Shown: one piece after another, positions 5,061 to 5,153 of the stretch
Layout: each line of letters starts with the position of its first letter
How positions within the stretch are numbered: position 1 is the first letter of the stretch
Source of the DNA: an uncultured Clostridia bacterium
GTDB taxonomy: Bacteria; Bacillota; Clostridia; TANB77; CAG-508
DNA: 5,153 nt
NCBI GenBank assembly: GCA_934167735.1
Contig: CAKPLV010000080.1
Location: forward strand, 1 to 5,153
Direction: 5' to 3'
Program-made: the position numbers and the translations under genes
Notes under the pieces: model-generated
The model's database searches: none
What the model was told of the DNA's origin: nothing
Seen by the model: the letters and a program-made list of their open reading frames with translations, nothing else

Positions 5061-5153
5061 AAGATTACCTCCTGATAATTAATAAATATTGTTGATATGA
5101 GGATAAGCGAAAACAACAGGGGGATTTGCCAAATGTTTTCATACAATAATTAT

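Noticed and set aside
1..5153. Flanking att-type copy of the tRNA-Asn 3' end, or a CRISPR array
   Set aside because: The tRNA 3' end occurs only in the two full tRNA genes, with no third partial copy downstream; no regularly spaced repeats were found.

Overview
The window is AT-rich DNA read with the standard bacterial code (TGA works as a stop). Shine-Dalgarno sites are strong (AGGAGG, AAGGAGG), hairpins are followed by T-tracts, and tRNA genes carry an encoded CCA. A 5S rRNA-tRNA-Asn pair lies at what looks like the end of a ribosomal operon. Together these point to a low-GC Firmicute, probably a clostridium-like gut organism. The species cannot be told from the window.

Bases 1-489 are stable-RNA territory. 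The 3' part of a 5S rRNA is followed by tRNA-Asn(GTT) and a terminator. A second, self-contained unit then follows with its own promoter, a complete but diverged 5S, and a tRNA-Asn identical base for base to the first. Bases 490-630 hold an unexplained inverted repeat rich in TCGA and a terminator-like hairpin, with no convincing gene.

Bases 686-2070 hold an unrecognised 90-residue gene and the wreck of a large serine recombinase. The recombinase keeps its catalytic serine, its recombinase domain and a zinc ribbon. It has lost the segment with the DRLxR-type arginines by an in-frame internal deletion, and its C-terminal coiled-coil and end are missing. Bases 2071-2439 have no convincing gene; they contain several hairpins and then a good extended -10 promoter.

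Bases 2440-4445 form a two-gene transcription unit on the + strand. The main product has a transglutaminase-like (papain-fold) cysteine protease core with a plausible Cys/His/Asp triad. Its 5' end looks split by a +1 frame change: a 38-residue ORF with a good ribosome binding site overlaps the main frame, which has none. A 144-residue protein follows, mostly charged and helical, ending in a basic amphipathic helix. No signal peptide or membrane segment is visible in either, so both are probably cytoplasmic. A strong bidirectional terminator ends the unit.

Bases 4527-5060 (minus strand) encode an unrecognised 177-residue protein, convergent with the cassette. Overall the stretch after the tRNA reads like an accessory island next to an rRNA/tRNA locus. 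It holds a decayed recombinase and a small cargo cassette of unknown function, which is the best candidate for something undescribed.
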